DNA from: Antilocapra americana
Taxonomy: Eukaryota; Chordata; Mammalia; Artiodactyla; Antilocapridae
Direction of reading: 5' to 3'
Assembly: GCA_007570785.1 (NCBI GenBank)
Contig: ML664199.1
Location: 24,906,400-24,970,399 of the forward strand
Length of the DNA stretch: 64,000 nucleotides
Under the pieces are notes generated by a model. That model was not told the DNA's origin, made no database searches, and worked only from the letters and a program-made list of their open reading frames with translations. This document shows positions 1 to 11,290 of this stretch, one piece after another. How positions within the stretch are numbered: position 1 is the stretch's first letter; each line of letters begins with the position of its first letter. Both the position numbers and the translations under genes were made by a program.

Positions 1-222
1 CGTATATATGATGGAATATCACTCAACCATTAAAAAGAATGAGATGAAGCCATTTTCAGCAACGTGGGTGGGGGTAGAGATCATGATGCTAAATGAAGTA
101 AGTCAGACAGAGAAAGACAAATATAATATGATACTGCTTTTATGTGGAATCTAAAAAGATACAAATGAACTTACAAAACAGACATAGAAAATAAACTTAT
201 GGTTACCACAGGGGAAGCAAAG

Positions 223-412
223 AAGTGAAGTGAAAGTCACTCAGCCATGTCCAACTCTTTGCAACTCCATGGACTCCATGGAATTCTCCAGGCCAGAACA
301 CTGGGGTGGGTAGCTGCTCCCTTCTCCAGGGGATCTTCCCAACCTGGGGATTGAACCCAGGTCTCCCGCATTGCAGGTGGATTCTTTACCAGCTAAGCCA
401 GAAGGGAAGTCC
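223..412 (-). mobile_element. Bov-tA-type SINE inserted in L1
   Basis: A reverse-complement Bov-tA element. Read on the minus strand it has the tRNA-Glu-like head (cttccct, ctggtaaagaatcc) and then the BovB-derived tail ending in agtgactttcacttcact. On the plus strand the familiar block ggggatcttcccaacctggg is visible. It lies inside the L1 3' UTR and is therefore younger than that L1. Confidence 0.9.
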
Positions 413-525
413 AAGAATACTGTAGTGAGTAGCCTATTCCTTCTCCAGGGGACCTTCCCAACCCCAGAATCAAATCAGGGTCTCTTGAATTGCAGGCAGA
501 TCCTTATAGGCTGAGCTACCAGAAA
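413..525 (-). mobile_element. Partial second Bov-tA head, tandem to the first
   Basis: Directly abutting the previous SINE is a second, shorter copy of the tRNA-like head, with shared blocks ccttctccaggggacc and attgcaggcagatcc. It lacks the tail half. Either a second SINE inserted and lost its tail, or part of the first was duplicated. The sequence does not decide between these. Confidence 0.75.
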
Positions 526-770
526 GGGGAAGGGGGCAGGGATAAGTTAGGAGCTGGGGATTGAGATATACACACTACTATACATAAAATAGATAATCAA
601 CAAGGACCTGCTGTGTAGCACAAGGAATTCTTCTCAATACTCTGACATGACCTATACAGGAAAAGAACCTAAAAAAGAGTGGATATATGTATGTGTATAA
701 TTGATTGACTTTACTATATACTTGAAACTGATACAACATTGCAAATCAAATAGATTCCAAAAAATTCCTT

Positions 771-1824
771 TTTAAAGGCAGAGATAACAAAGCAAAGGAA
801 AGGAGACTGATCACAGGGTCTGGGTGTGAATGGACAGCTGGCCTGAGGAGGGAGGATACACCCCAAACTGAAGTCGTGTCAAAATATCAGTCCGTCCTGA
901 CTGTGTGTATACAAAGATGCAGTGTGTAATTCTGCAAGCCCTTGTGTTGAAAGCAGCCAAAGTGATGAAAATATTCTAATGCTCAAGCAAGCCTCAAGAA
1001 CCCTCACTTACATTCTGCTGTTGGCATTAGTACAAACCTTCATGCATGGCTTTTCTGTTTGAGAAGTAGAAAAAAAACACTAGATAGTCTGAAAAGATTT
1101 ACTGACTTGGTGTTTATAATCCCTCTTTACATATAATCAGTTATGAGATGAATTCTCTGTCTCATACCACCAGGATGTAAGCTCTAATCTGTGCCTTCTT
1201 GTTCCAAAATAATAAGTTAATTAAAAATGTTATGCATGGGAGGCACAGCCTTTATCATTCCTGAAAGATCGCACATATTACCTCCTCAGCTACAAAGTCA
1301 GAAAAGAACTCTTCAGGAGTCTAGTTCTAAGCTTTATTTTCTGGTAAGTTAGGAACTTTCTTGACTATGATGTAAAAAAAAAAACACAAAAATTTGTTAA
1401 TCAGGGATGCAAACTCTGCTTTGTATTTTTTTCCTTTGTTTCATTATCTAAAGACTCTCCTTGATTCTCCAAAACCCATCTTTTTTTAAAGCCTATGTTA
1501 TATCTTCCCCATATGCATGTTCTGAGGTTAAGTTGTGTGTTGGGGGCTGGATGGACAATATAAATTAAGGCAGGCTCACAGGAGACGTAGGCTGTCACCT
1601 CATTGCTGTGATGACTGTGTCCTTGACACGGCACAGCAAGAGCCCAAAAACAGTTGGACACTTGGACTCGGACACTCCTAGGAACATATCATCAGGAAAG
1701 AATCAGAAATGTGATTAAAGGTTTGCAAGAGAACTTACGTATCCTCGATACTTACATAGTAGGGGCAAAAAAACAGCTAGAATATGCAGTAAGAAGTGCA
1801 TAATACATCATAATCATTCACACA
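771..1824. other. Unassigned DNA, no gene seen
   Basis: AT-rich single-copy-looking sequence. An 86-codon minus-strand frame at 1401-1661 has no recognisable motif and no splice or start context. I see no repeat family I can name. Confidence 0.5.
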
Positions 1825-2137
1825 AATAAACATTTTACAACCATTGAAAATAGTCTTTAAAACATATCAAACAGCATGCAAAATGCTCCTGGTAAAATAG
1901 AAAGTGAAGCAAAAGTCATCAAAATTCTGTGGCCCAAATGACCCCAATCGTGGAAAAACACATTTGTACATGAAGGAAAAAATGCACTAAAAGAAATACA
2001 GTAAACTAGCAAAAACTTCTAGATAATGGAATTACAGTGATTTTGTAAATAACACAAAATAAATAAATAAAATATATCATCATTCCCCTAATTTATATGG
2101 AGAGTATTATTACTTTTAGAATGGGAAAAGCCATTTT
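1825..2137 (+). mobile_element. Old mammalian L1 3' end (L1M type)
   Basis: The order of blocks fits the 3' UTR of old L1 subfamilies: acaaccattgaaaatag, a Met-poor stretch with aaaatgctcctgg, aagtgaagcaaaag, then ataatggaattacagtgatt. It is strongly diverged. No coding sequence survives. Confidence 0.65.
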
Positions 2138-2181
2138 TTAACTTATTTGTTTATTTATTTGGTGCTTGCACATTTTATAGA

Positions 2182-2387
2182 CCACTTCAGTTGGCTCAGT
2201 GGCAAAGAATCTGTCTTCCAACACAGGAGATGTGAGTTTGATCTCTGGGTCAGGAAGATCCCCTGGAGAAGGAAACGACAACCCATTCCAGTATTCTTGC
2301 CTGGGAAATCCCATGGACAGAGGAGCCTGGTGGGCTGCAGTCCTTGGGGTCACAGAGATTCAGACACAACTCAGTGACTAAGCACAC
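2182..2387 (+). mobile_element. Bov-tA-type SINE
   Basis: A complete head-to-tail plus-strand element: ggctcagtggcaaagaatct, ggaagatcccctggagaagg, ttcttgcctgggaaatccca, and the tail ggggtcacagagattcagac. A C-run and CA repeat follow it. Confidence 0.92.
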
Positions 2388-2390
2388 ATT

Positions 2391-2415
2391 CCCCCCCCCA
2401 CACACGCACACACAT
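2391..2415 (+). repeat. Short C/CA simple repeat
   Basis: A run of C followed by (CA)n, immediately behind the SINE tail. It could be polymorphic in length. Confidence 0.8.
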
Positions 2416-2489
2416 TGCTGACTGCTGACTGCGGTTTGTCCATATCGACTAAGGTCATTCACTTCCCTATTACATGACTTAAAAATTCC

Positions 2490-2720
2490 ACTCTTAGGCT
2501 AATACCCCCAGAGTTGTGTACATGTTCTTATCAAAGGGCAGGTACAAGGATGTTCATTATGTAACTACTTACAATAACCAGAAATTGGAACTTACTAAAC
2601 ACCCACCAGTGACTGGGATGAAGCGATGTCAGTGTCCTCACACGATGGGATGCTATACGGCCGCGTGTGCCGAAACAGTACAGACAGATGAACATTACAA
2701 ACGCCGTGGTCAGTGAGACC
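2490..2720 (+). mobile_element. Highly diverged L1 3' fragment
   Basis: The block order matches the C-terminal ORF2 region of old L1s: cactcttaggctaatacccc, aaggatgttcattatg, ataaccagaaattggaact, acacccaccagtgactggg, and gatgaacattacaaacgccg. It contains several CpGs near 2655-2672, unusual for such an old copy. Confidence 0.6.
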
Positions 2721-3388
2721 AGTGAATCCAAGCTGTAGGAGCCAGAATCGAGGTGCCCTCAGCGGGAGGCAGTAACTGGACTGGGCAGGAGGACTCCTGG
2801 AATTGCTGGTCACCTTCTGTGTCTCCGTCCAGGAGTTGTCTATGGAGCAGCATTAGATGCATGAAAATGTCTTTATTATCTGCAATTTTGTCTCCACACA
2901 ATGCTCTTCAATAAAAGGTTAAGAATGCAATGGCACTGACACGAATAGGATTTGATTTCTGCAAAATTCACTTAGAATGAGATGTGGCTGTAATTTAGGT
3001 ATCAGATCAGGAAGGAAGAGCAGAAGGAAAGGGGAGGGCGTGCGAAAGCCATGCTGGCCCTCCCCCGTCTATGTTCCCCGTGTTTCTGCTCAGTTTGGAA
3101 GGTCAGTGAAGGACATGTGACTGAAGTATAGCATCACAGAGAAAGCCTGGAGTGAGCGGCAGGTTTGCCACCTTAGACTGACAGCCTGCCTTTAGTTTGG
3201 GCAGAAAAACTGAGAAGTTTTAATGTGAAAAATAGAGAAAATGAACTGCATGCAAGAATTCAGAATCACCGTTATAGAAAAAATGAATTGATCTAAATAT
3301 CACAGGACCTGCTACCCAACTGCTACACACCCTTCCTTCATTAGCAGGGTCACACTGGAGACTCAGGGAGCTGTGTTTAAAGGGTGAG
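2721..3388. other. Unassigned DNA, no gene seen
   Basis: Mixed-composition sequence with purine-rich tracts near 3010-3045. The short frames here lack recognisable domains. Confidence 0.5.
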
Positions 3389-3535
3389 CATGAGTGTGTG
3401 TGTGTGTGTGCACATGCTTGAGTGTGCACATGCATGCATGTTGTTTGTGCTTAACTGTGCACATGTATGCATGTCATGTGTGCTCAAGTGTGTGTACCTG
3501 TTTGTATGTGTATGTACATTCACGTGTGTGCATGT
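3389..3535 (+). repeat. GT-rich repeat with longer degenerate units
   Basis: It starts as a pure (GT)n run and passes into units of roughly 30-45 bases built on gtgcacatgcatgcatg and gtgtgctcaagtgtgtg. The alternating purine-pyrimidine composition could favour Z-DNA. The long frames on the opposite strand (His/Thr-rich) are artefacts of the repeat. Confidence 0.85.
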
Positions 3536-4639
3536 TGTAATCTCTCTGTGAACACACAGGATCAAAGTATCTCCATTTCCTCCTCCTCTGGCTGAGATGT
3601 CAGGCTGAGCTGGGTGAGCGCTTGGGTGGTGGTGTTTTGGAGACACTGTGACCAGGTGCCCTCCTCCTAGGCCTCCTGTTCACAACCGCAGGGCAGATTG
3701 CCCAGGTTTGCTGAGGTCAGGTCAGTCAGAACAACCATCCATGTCAGTCCTTGATTGAGCCCATTTTCACAGCAAGAATCGGTGGTGGGATGTTTAAAAT
3801 GAAACAGGGACAGTTGAGGTTCCCAGCATCCTGGGCCGTCGCGTGGGCACAGAGGATCCTGGGCTGGTTAGCAGCTGCCCTGGGGAGTTGTCCCAGCAAG
3901 AAGACAAAGCCTGCGTGGATGGCACCTCTCCCCAGCCTTCAAGGCCCTGCTGCCTGGGGGGCTTGCGGGTGGGGCTCACTCCCTGGCACTGTCCTCCAGA
4001 TACTCAGCTCACACTGCTCAGACCAGAGGCTGCTCTGTCCTCTCCCCTCCCCGTCTAGGCACTGCGCTGGTAGTTTTCCACCTAAATAGCTCCCTGTCAC
4101 AAAGCATTTGGCACCTGGGAGAGAGTGCATCTTATTTTTTCCAGCAAATGTCTTTTTCTTCTTCTTTTTTTTTCTCCTGTCAACTGAGAAAGGGATAATA
4201 AAAATCTACTCAACATGGATATGAAAGTAATCACCTCTCATTTTCCCAGGGTCCCATCTGGGGCAAGGCAGCTGGAACCCAATCTTAGGGAGAGAAGCCT
4301 GCAGGCCCTGCCCCTGTTGGTAGCTGGAGGCTGGCTACTCCTGTGGTGGGAGAGAGGGGTTCTCCTTGCAGGTGAGCACAGGATGGTGGGCACATCTGTC
4401 CACCTTGTAGACTACGCAGATCACACGCTGGCCTGCAAGGCCCTCTCCACTGCCCAGCTAACTGCACGGACCCAAAAGGCACCTGCCATGGGTCCCCACT
4501 TCACGCGTACCACAACATCTTAATTTTAGGGTGGATGCATTCTCTGCATACAGGAGCTGATTTCAGAGGCCACAGGGCTTAACAAGCTTCCACACAGTTT
4601 CCAGGTGGTCTAGTTCTTTTTTCATTTCTTTATTTCATT
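3536..4639. other. Unassigned GC-richer DNA
   Basis: Higher GC than its surroundings, especially 3660-4080. Overlapping open frames exist on both strands (up to 112 codons at 3751-4089) with no recognisable domain. GC-rich DNA yields such frames by chance. A pyrimidine run lies at 4140-4175. The one item that stands out is the exon-like segment at 4250-4371, listed separately. Confidence 0.45.
4250..4371 (+). other. Exon-like segment (weak candidate)
   Basis: A pyrimidine stretch ending in cattttcccag is followed by 122 bases and then the good donor gtgagc. One frame is fully open (internal peptide begins VPSGARQLEPNLRE) and the other two contain stops. No partner exon or protein family was recognised, so this may be chance. 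Confidence 0.2.
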
Positions 4640-4765
4640 TTTTTCTTTTTGGCTGCATTACACAACATGTAAGATCTTTGTTCCCTGACCAGGAATCAAA
4701 CCTGTGCCCCCTGGAGTGGAAGCTCAGGAAGCTCAGTCCTAATCACTGGACACCAGGGGAGTCCC
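4640..4765 (-). mobile_element. CHR-2-type SINE
   Basis: Minus-strand copy: on the plus strand, ctttttggctgcattacac, tgttccctgaccaggaatca, cccctggagtggaagct, aatcactggacaccagggga, then gtccc. This is the Cetacea/Hippo/Ruminant tRNA-derived SINE. The pyrimidine run on its left is the copied poly(A) tail. Confidence 0.88.
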
Positions 4766-4974
4766 TGGTCTAATTTTTTTTAAATTGGCACTTCCAAGGG
4801 CAGCCTACCCAGTCCTATGGGAGAAGGTATGGCAGGAATGCAGGCTTTCTTCAGACCCTGGACAGTCAGTGTCGTCTTTTTCCCCAGTAATATGCCTCTA
4901 GAAGATGGATTCCAAACTATTGATAACACTTTGTGATTTGAGAGAAGTTCCAGGTACTTCTCAACAGGCTCCTG

Positions 4975-5085
4975 ATCCAGGAAATAGCCCCTGTGTCCAT
5001 TTCACAGATGCTGAAACTGAGGCAGCAGGCGAGTATGTGCTTTGTTGAAGGTCATATGGAAGAGCTGGTGCCCTCAACCCAGACA
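4975..5085 (-). mobile_element. MIR fragment
   Basis: The conserved core is readable on the plus strand as tccatttcacagatgctgaa, actgaggca, and then a diverged aaggtcatatgga. This is the minus-strand MIR core, moderately diverged. Confidence 0.6.
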
Positions 5086-5955
5086 AGGGACTATACTTGG
5101 GTGTTTTGTTTCCATCATAACCATTTTCCCTATGCCAGGAGACACCCTGCTGGAAGGAAAGCTTGCCTGCTTCGTCTGGACCATCTTGCTCTTGCTGTCT
5201 ATCTGTCTGTTGTCTGTTCTGAATGCCAACACATTCAGAGGCATGGAAGGGCATGTTATGCTGGCTTCTTCCTCCTTCTGCTTGAGAGTCCTTTGCCCAC
5301 AGTCACAGGTTCGTCCCTTGTCTGCTCAGCAATTCAGGCCAATAGAAAACAGCTTCCCAGTGGAGATGGCTGGGACCCATCGTCAATCCTGCCCTGAACC
5401 AGGACTGACCCTGGGCCTTCTACCGCAAGCTGGGGCCTGGCTCTGGATATCATGCAAGAGGCCCACCAACTTGTTTTGGTGCAGACGTCCCAGGGCAGAC
5501 TCCTCCCTCTGTGACACCCTTCAGACCCTTTCTAAAAGTCCATAAATAAACAACTGTTTGGGTTAGACAGATACACAGCATGTCCTTCAAAAACTTGCTC
5601 CAAGGACGCTTCTGCAACATGTAGCAGCTTTGAATGGTAAACTATTTGATAGAAGACAACATGAGTGGATGTTATGCAGGAAAAAGGAGTGTAGAAATGG
5701 AAAAATAAAATCACTGTGTTTATTAAAGTTTCCTTCACTGCTCCACTATAAAGAAAGACATTTGATCAATGATTTTTTTTTAAATTAACAAGTTCTAGGT
5801 CAGTTGAGCACTCATATCTTTGAGAGAATGACCTGATCTTCATTTTAAAAAGCCAGTTGTATAAATCATACTTCTCCCTATGTTTTTTCTTTACAGTAAT
5901 AGATGTAAAATTCCCATCCAGATTATCACCCCACATTGGGTCACACCCCAATTAG
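5086..5955. other. Unassigned DNA with a 167-codon open frame
   Basis: The plus-strand frame 5042-5545 is among the longest outside a transposon. It starts inside the MIR and has one strongly hydrophobic stretch near residues 43-60 (FVWTILLLLSICLLSVL). A second open frame of 134 codons overlaps it at 4993-5397. No family is recognised and there is no promoter or splice context, so I do not call a gene. The rest, 5546-5955, is AT-rich and featureless. Confidence 0.35.
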
Positions 5956-6172
5956 AGCTTCCCTGGTGGCTCAGAGGGTAAGTAATCTGCCTGCAATACA
6001 GGAGGCCTGGGCTCGATCCCTAGACTGGGAAAATTCCCCTGGAGGAGGACACGGCAACCCACTCCAATATTCTTGCCTGGAGAATCCCATGGAAAGAGGA
6101 AACTGGCGGGCTACAGTCCATGGGATCGCAAAGAGTCAGACAGGACTGAATGACTAATACTTTCACTTTCCA
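5956..6172 (+). mobile_element. Bov-tA-type SINE
   Basis: Complete plus-strand copy: agcttccctggtggctcaga, cctggaggaggacacggcaa, cttgcctggagaatcccatg, tcgcaaagagtcagacagga, ending in tttcactttcc. Confidence 0.93.
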
Positions 6173-6610
6173 CTTAGGTAAGCAGATTTTAAGAAAGAAA
6201 GAGTTATTGTTGAAGAGAAGATGAGGCAAAAATAGGAGTTAATTAGGAGGAAACAGAATAAATGACTGAAAATTAAATCTTCGATTCTCTCAACTTTTGG
6301 AAAGATGGGACTTCCTTTGTGTTGTCGCTTCGTTTTTCTTGCTGAAAATGCCACTTCACATTCAAAAGCAGCACTGACTGCACACAAAGTGACCCAAACA
6401 TCACGTCACCTCAAATAACCCCACACAAACATGTCACGTGCATTACAACAGGTAATCTGCCAGTGTATCATTGCTTCTCTTAAAACCCATCTGCTTTATG
6501 ATTCAAAGTCTAAAACTTCAGAGAGAGACTTTCTGAAAAAGGAAGAGGAAAGAAAGCATGAGGGTAGGGGGAAAGTGAGGGAGAATAAACCAGATGCAGA
6601 AATAATCCCA
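6173..6610. other. Unassigned DNA, no gene seen
   Basis: Purine-rich on the plus strand around 6190-6260 and 6520-6590. No gene or nameable repeat seen. Confidence 0.5.
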
Positions 6611-6814
6611 TGAGGGAGTGCTCAGTTGTGTCCACCTTTTGTGACCCCATAGACTGTAGCCCACTAGGCTCCTCTGTCTATGGGATTTCCCAGGCAGGAA
6701 TACTGGAGTGGGTTGCCATTCTGTTCTCCAGAGGATCTTCCCAACCAAGGGATCAAACCTGGGTCTCCTACATTTCAGGTAGATTCTTTACCACTGAGCC
6801 ACTAGGGAAGCCCT
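6611..6814 (-). mobile_element. Bov-tA-type SINE
   Basis: Minus-strand copy readable as cagttgtgtccaccttttgt, tctatgggatttcccaggca, ggatcttcccaaccaaggga and ttctttaccactgagccact. The tRNA-like head ends at agggaagccct. Confidence 0.93.
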
Positions 6815-8139
6815 CCCATGAAATCACACAGGGGCTTTTTACTGCTTTATCCTGATTTTATATTAAATCACTAAATGCAGGATTTAAGCATTTTCTCTTT
6901 AAAAGTAAGTATTAATATTATGGTGATTCAACAGATGGGAGGATGTACTCTATTTTATTCATTTTGTATTCTGATGAAAAAATATAAAGAGGACCCCATT
7001 TTTCTCAACTCTGGAAAATGAGAGTTCAAGTGACAGAGATTATTTCCCAGATCATATAATAAAAGCTGAACTCATGACTGTGACCTTGTGATACTGCGGA
7101 AGTGCTATGCTGGCTTCTAAATTAGCTCAAGAGTATAATGGTGTTTATTGCCTTTTTAATTCTAAAATGCAATGTTCTATATTCTAAATTCTTTACCCTA
7201 GCTTCTAAATCTTTGAATGTTATCAGTCTGTGTGTAAAAAGAATTCTACTGTAATTTAAGTTAATTAGAAAAGGTAAGAAATGAGAATGTTTGATCTGGA
7301 TATGGAAACAATGATTTCAGAACAAGTCAGCCATACACTCTGCCCTGGGGTGGGAGGGCCCCTGACTTGGAGCTTTCTGATTTCCAAGAAGCAAATGCTC
7401 TCATCTTGGCAAGTTGCAAGCACCTGGCCCAGCATCCATGCGTGCAGGCAGGGAGAAAAACACAGGAGCCCACCTGTGTGGCCTGTCCACCAGGTTTAGG
7501 TGACATACACAAATATTCTCAACAGGACAGATAGTAAAAGTAAAAATAATTAAAGAGCATATACTATTTTAGTCCATTGCTTCTGTTGTTAATAAAATGC
7601 ATTCAAGTGTAAGTTTATGTAATTCAATTTTTATTAATGGCTGTGTTTCACACCAGGCTTATAAAATTCACGAACATTTAAAGAGTTCTCTCGTGAACCC
7701 CTACTGGGCTAGAGGCAGATCCTACTGATCACAGAATCTGTACGTGGAAAAAAAGTACATTTTAACTTTCTGCCTGAGAAGCTGTGATTGCAAGGACCTG
7801 TCTTGGATAGTTAGTTGGACTGATTTCTTTCTCAAACATCCACCTATGACAACTGTGTTGAGTTGTATGGGGAATGCAGGGAGAGTCAGAAATGGCTTCT
7901 GAAGCCAGAAAGTTCCTAACCCAGAGGAGAGACTGGGCAATACCAGGACAGACATGGGTGTAGGACCCATCCCAACAGGCAGGACCCAAAGCAGGCATTG
8001 GAGCCTGTCATTAAGGATGAGCTGAAGAGAGATTTCCAACAAAGAAAAGGCGGAAGGGCACTGGGACACAGGAGATGCAAACTCAAAACCAGCTCTAGTT
8101 GTTATGTACTTTTCTCAGTTTGTATGTTTTTCAAGACAG
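6815..8139. other. Unassigned DNA, no gene seen
   Basis: AT-rich sequence with small open frames on both strands (115 codons at 7722-8069 minus, overlapped by a 78-codon frame). None has a recognisable motif. No repeat named. Confidence 0.5.
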
Positions 8140-8344
8140 AAGACTTGGTGGCTCAGATAGTAAAGAATTTGCCTGCAGTGCAGGAGACCTGGGTTTGATC
8201 TCTGGATTGGAAAGATCCGCTAGAGAAAGGAATGGCTCCCCACTCCAGTATTCTTGATTGGAGAATCCCACAGACAGAGGAGCCTTGCAGGCTACAGTCC
8301 ATGGGGTCACAAAGAGTTGTATATGACTGAGCAACTAAGACACA
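8140..8344 (+). mobile_element. Bov-tA-type SINE
   Basis: Plus-strand copy from ttggtggctcagatagtaaa through cctgcagtgcaggagacctg to atggggtcacaaagagttgt, ending in gactgagcaactaagacac. The extreme 5' bases are missing or diverged. Confidence 0.92.
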
Positions 8345-8357
8345 GGCTGTGGCTAAG

Positions 8358-8440
8358 GTCTTACCTGGAATACAACTTCTAGCTTCGTCACTAATGGGCT
8401 CAGTTGGACATTGACTTAACCTTTCTTGATTGTGGAGTCC
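8358..8440 (+). mobile_element. Probable MIR fragment
   Basis: A diverged sense MIR core: cttcgtcactaatgggctc followed by a stretch resembling gacttaacctttcttgat. Short and old, so the call is tentative. Confidence 0.35.
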
Positions 8441-9597
8441 TGTGACTGACAAGTCCCTGTGTGTATCTCGAACCTAGCAGGTGCCTGTTACACCAATGGA
8501 TTCTGTGTACTCAGTGACATGGGGATGGTCTCAGAGACCACGGGGAAAGGAAGAGAAGGAGGGGAGAGGAGGAGCCCATGATGCCCGTGAGGAGCTGATT
8601 CTGAGTTCTCTTTCAGCAAGAAACTTTCAAGTGATGCTCATTTTTATTTGACATGTTTTGGGTGGGAAAGCACAAGGAAGCCACATTTTGGCCTCAGGTT
8701 GGTCAGAAACCTGAAGACATGAAATCTTAACCTTCAGCTGCCTCCACATCCAGCTCCTCACCCACCGAGCTCCAGACCTGCTGACTTCCCCAGAATTTTC
8801 TTTAGAGTTTTCTTTGTAAATCAGATTTGGGGCAACTGTCTTCTGGAAATGACTGTTCAATAATCACATGTGTTTTCTTAGACAACCCGGAAGATCTCCT
8901 GGGAGCTCTTCTGAGCTCTTTTACCATGAGACACTGAGGGATTTGCAGGTGTTCAACCCGCAGCCGAGTGGAGGGTCATTACCATGTGACAATGCCACTG
9001 GCCCCATGGTCTTAAATCACTCTCTGAGCCAATACTGCTGCTTTGCCAACTTGTCACTTGGGTGCAACTGCAGGAGTCTAGCTTATACATCGATGCGGCA
9101 CAAGGAACTGAGTTTAGCAAGGACCAGCCACATCAGGCAAAGATTGAAAAGAATTTAGTTCTAATTCCTTGAAAGCGACCACGATGATCTGTTTCAGGAC
9201 ACACACTCAATTCACACTGTGGAAGGGTAACCGGCTCACCTGGCCAGGAGCCTGGAGCGAGTATTTTCTAATCTATCAATGTCTTTGTTACTTATTTTTC
9301 CGGTGACTGTTTTCACCCCAGTTGATGTTTATTGGGCAGCACCTTCTAAGACATGGTCTGGTCTTCCTTGGCCCTCTGTAGGCTTCTATTAGGCCGGATG
9401 ACTCTGGCTCCAGTTCTTGGTGTGGACGCTGATACCCGACTCCATTCATTTCTCTGCTCCCAGGTCACAGCCTCAGAGAGACCTTCCCATTCAAATTAGG
9501 ACAGCTCCCCACAATCCGTAACTTGATAACCCTTTACCCTGCTTCACTTTTCCTCAAAACACTTGGCATGACCTGAAAACACAGTGTGTGTCTATTT
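8441..9597. other. Unassigned DNA with a 96-codon open frame
   Basis: The plus frame 8868-9158 is Ser/Leu-rich with several Cys and matches nothing I recognise. A tgttttcttag acceptor-like site lies at its start, but no strong donor follows. The rest shows no nameable feature. Confidence 0.4.
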
Positions 9598-9738
9598 CTT
9601 TGATCTCTGGTGTTTTCTCCACTGGATGTAAACTCCAGGAAGACACAAACATGGTCAGTTTTGTTCACCACTGTGTCCCCAAAGACCAGAAAGGACCTAG
9701 GACAAGGTAAACAGTCAATATTTAAAGAATGAAAGAAT
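9598..9738 (+). mobile_element. L2-type LINE 3' end
   Basis: The 3' end of an old L2/CR1-like LINE is recognisable by order: ggatgtaaactccaggaaga, gttttgttcaccactgtgt, ccccaaagaccagaaagg, then atatttaaagaatgaaagaa. L2 is pan-mammalian. Confidence 0.65.
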
Positions 9739-10514
9739 GCTCAAGGGGACTCCAGGATTGAGAAAAAAATTCTTTTTTCTATGCAAACAATCAACCTCTA
9801 GTTTATCTCGCTCATTAAGACTGAGTCAGTTGAAGTTGAGGTGGCTTTTATTTTCAGGAAAACCACTAATTGGTTAAGTTGTCAGAATAAAGACAGGAAT
9901 CTGCGGTGGCTGAAGATTCAGCTTTTACTTGGACTTGAGCTTGAGAGCTGATTAAAGAATTCCCAAGGGGATAAACAGAAACAGGAGCTCAGGAATTTTG
10001 AAAAACTACATTATAAACCACCGCTTCTATGAAAGACTTAATTGGCTGAATATTTCCAGCTCAGCTTTGAGAAGTAGCTCGCGTCTGCTAGCAGGGAGGG
10101 GATGCAGTGACAGTACTGGGAGTTACTGAAGCTCATGTAACACACACCGTTGTGGGGCAGTCCATGATCACTCAGTCAGCAGACACTCCACCCGCAGCAG
10201 GCATGCTCATGGGTTCTTGACCCACACTGGCATCAGATCTCCCAGTGAGACACCAGCAGACCTCTTGCTGTTTTGAGGTTTGGTGCTGACCCTAGGTCTA
10301 AGACCCTGTTGTGGTTGGAGGGTCGCTGATAGAGTGGTCATGGACCGCCCTACAGCTCACCCTTCACTCATTCGCACAGATGGAAGACCCAGGAGAAGCA
10401 GCTCTGGATGGAGAGACTGAGACCCATTCCTCTTTCTTCTCTTTCAACATCACCATCACCTCCTGGTATGATTCTGTCCACATAACCAGCTTCAAATAGC
10501 CATGTCCTCTGAGG
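9739..10514. other. Unassigned DNA, no gene seen
   Basis: Moderately GC-rich in its second half. A 62-codon plus frame at 10311-10499 and a 82-codon minus frame nearby have no recognisable features. Confidence 0.45.
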
Positions 10515-10686
10515 CAGTGGTCTCCAACTTTTTGGCACCAAGGACCAGTTTTGTGGAAGACAACTTTTCCATGGACAGTGGGGGAATGGTTTTGGAATGA
10601 TCTACTGTGCACTTTATTTCTGTTATTATTACATCAGCTCCACCTCAGATCGTTAGGCATTAGATCCCAGAGGTTGGGAACCACTG
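10515..10686 (-). mobile_element. hAT-type nonautonomous DNA transposon (MER1-like)
   Basis: Terminal inverted repeats are visible: cagtggtctccaac at the left and, read inverted, cagtggttcccaacc at the right. Between them ggcaccaaggaccagttttg, tggaagacaacttttccatg and cacctcagatcgttaggca match the Charlie/MER1 group in reverse. The middle is deleted. No clear 8-bp target duplication remains. It cannot move, because it carries no transposase. Confidence 0.75.
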
Positions 10687-11290
10687 CTAATCCTGAAATT
10701 GCTCTTGAGTCTACAAGGAAGTCCTCACTCCATTAACTGCATTCACTGAAGATGACAAGCCCTTTCATGCCCTCCTCAGCTGTGCCATGGGCATTGGGTA
10801 TCCACCTTTCCCCACAATTCTTTAAGTTTGCAGATATCTCAGAAGACTCCATTCAACTTTCAAGGCCTGGCTTTAAATGTCACCTTCTCCATCAAGGCTT
10901 CTGAGATGACTTTCTCTACATCTAGGGTTTTTCATAATGCTCTACTACCTCCATCTTCCCTGTGCTCTGTGCTTCATCTCTTTGAACATGAAGGTTTTAT
11001 CTGCTAAATGTGGACATTGGACAAAGTTACACACTGTCAACATTGATGGCAAGTCAGTTGAATGAATAGAGTTTCTTGGTAGTAGAGATTCTGGATCTCC
11101 ACCCAGATCCTCATGAACCCAGATTCTCCAGGAGTGAGAGGGAAAAGAGTCTCAGACCTCACAAGTGATTAGAAAATACTGAAAATGCAAGAGTCGGGGG
11201 TATCCCAAACTCAAACCCAAATGTGCTGGTATTTCAATTGACTTGATCTGAATCATTAGCAGAACTAGACCCAGTACTGTTACAATTGCT
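10687..11290. other. Unassigned DNA, no gene seen
   Basis: Mixed sequence between the hAT remnant and the BovB. No gene or nameable repeat. Confidence 0.5.

Larger units (their letters stand above)
1..770 (+). mobile_element. L1 LINE 3' end (ORF2 C-terminus plus 3' UTR)
   Basis: The first 150 bases translate as the end of L1 ORF2 (motifs MEYHSTIKKNE and LNEVSQTEKDKY, then a TAA). A 3' UTR follows, of the artiodactyl type with a conserved block reading aaggacctgctgtgtagcac. The element is cut on the left by the window edge and split at about 223-525 by SINE sequence, with ggggaag repeated on both sides of the insert. It ends in an A-rich stretch near 770. It is not functional because only the 3' end is present. 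Confidence 0.9.

Noticed and set aside
3220..3646. His/Thr-rich frames on the minus strand
   Set aside because: Translations of the GT-rich repeat. No biological coding signal.
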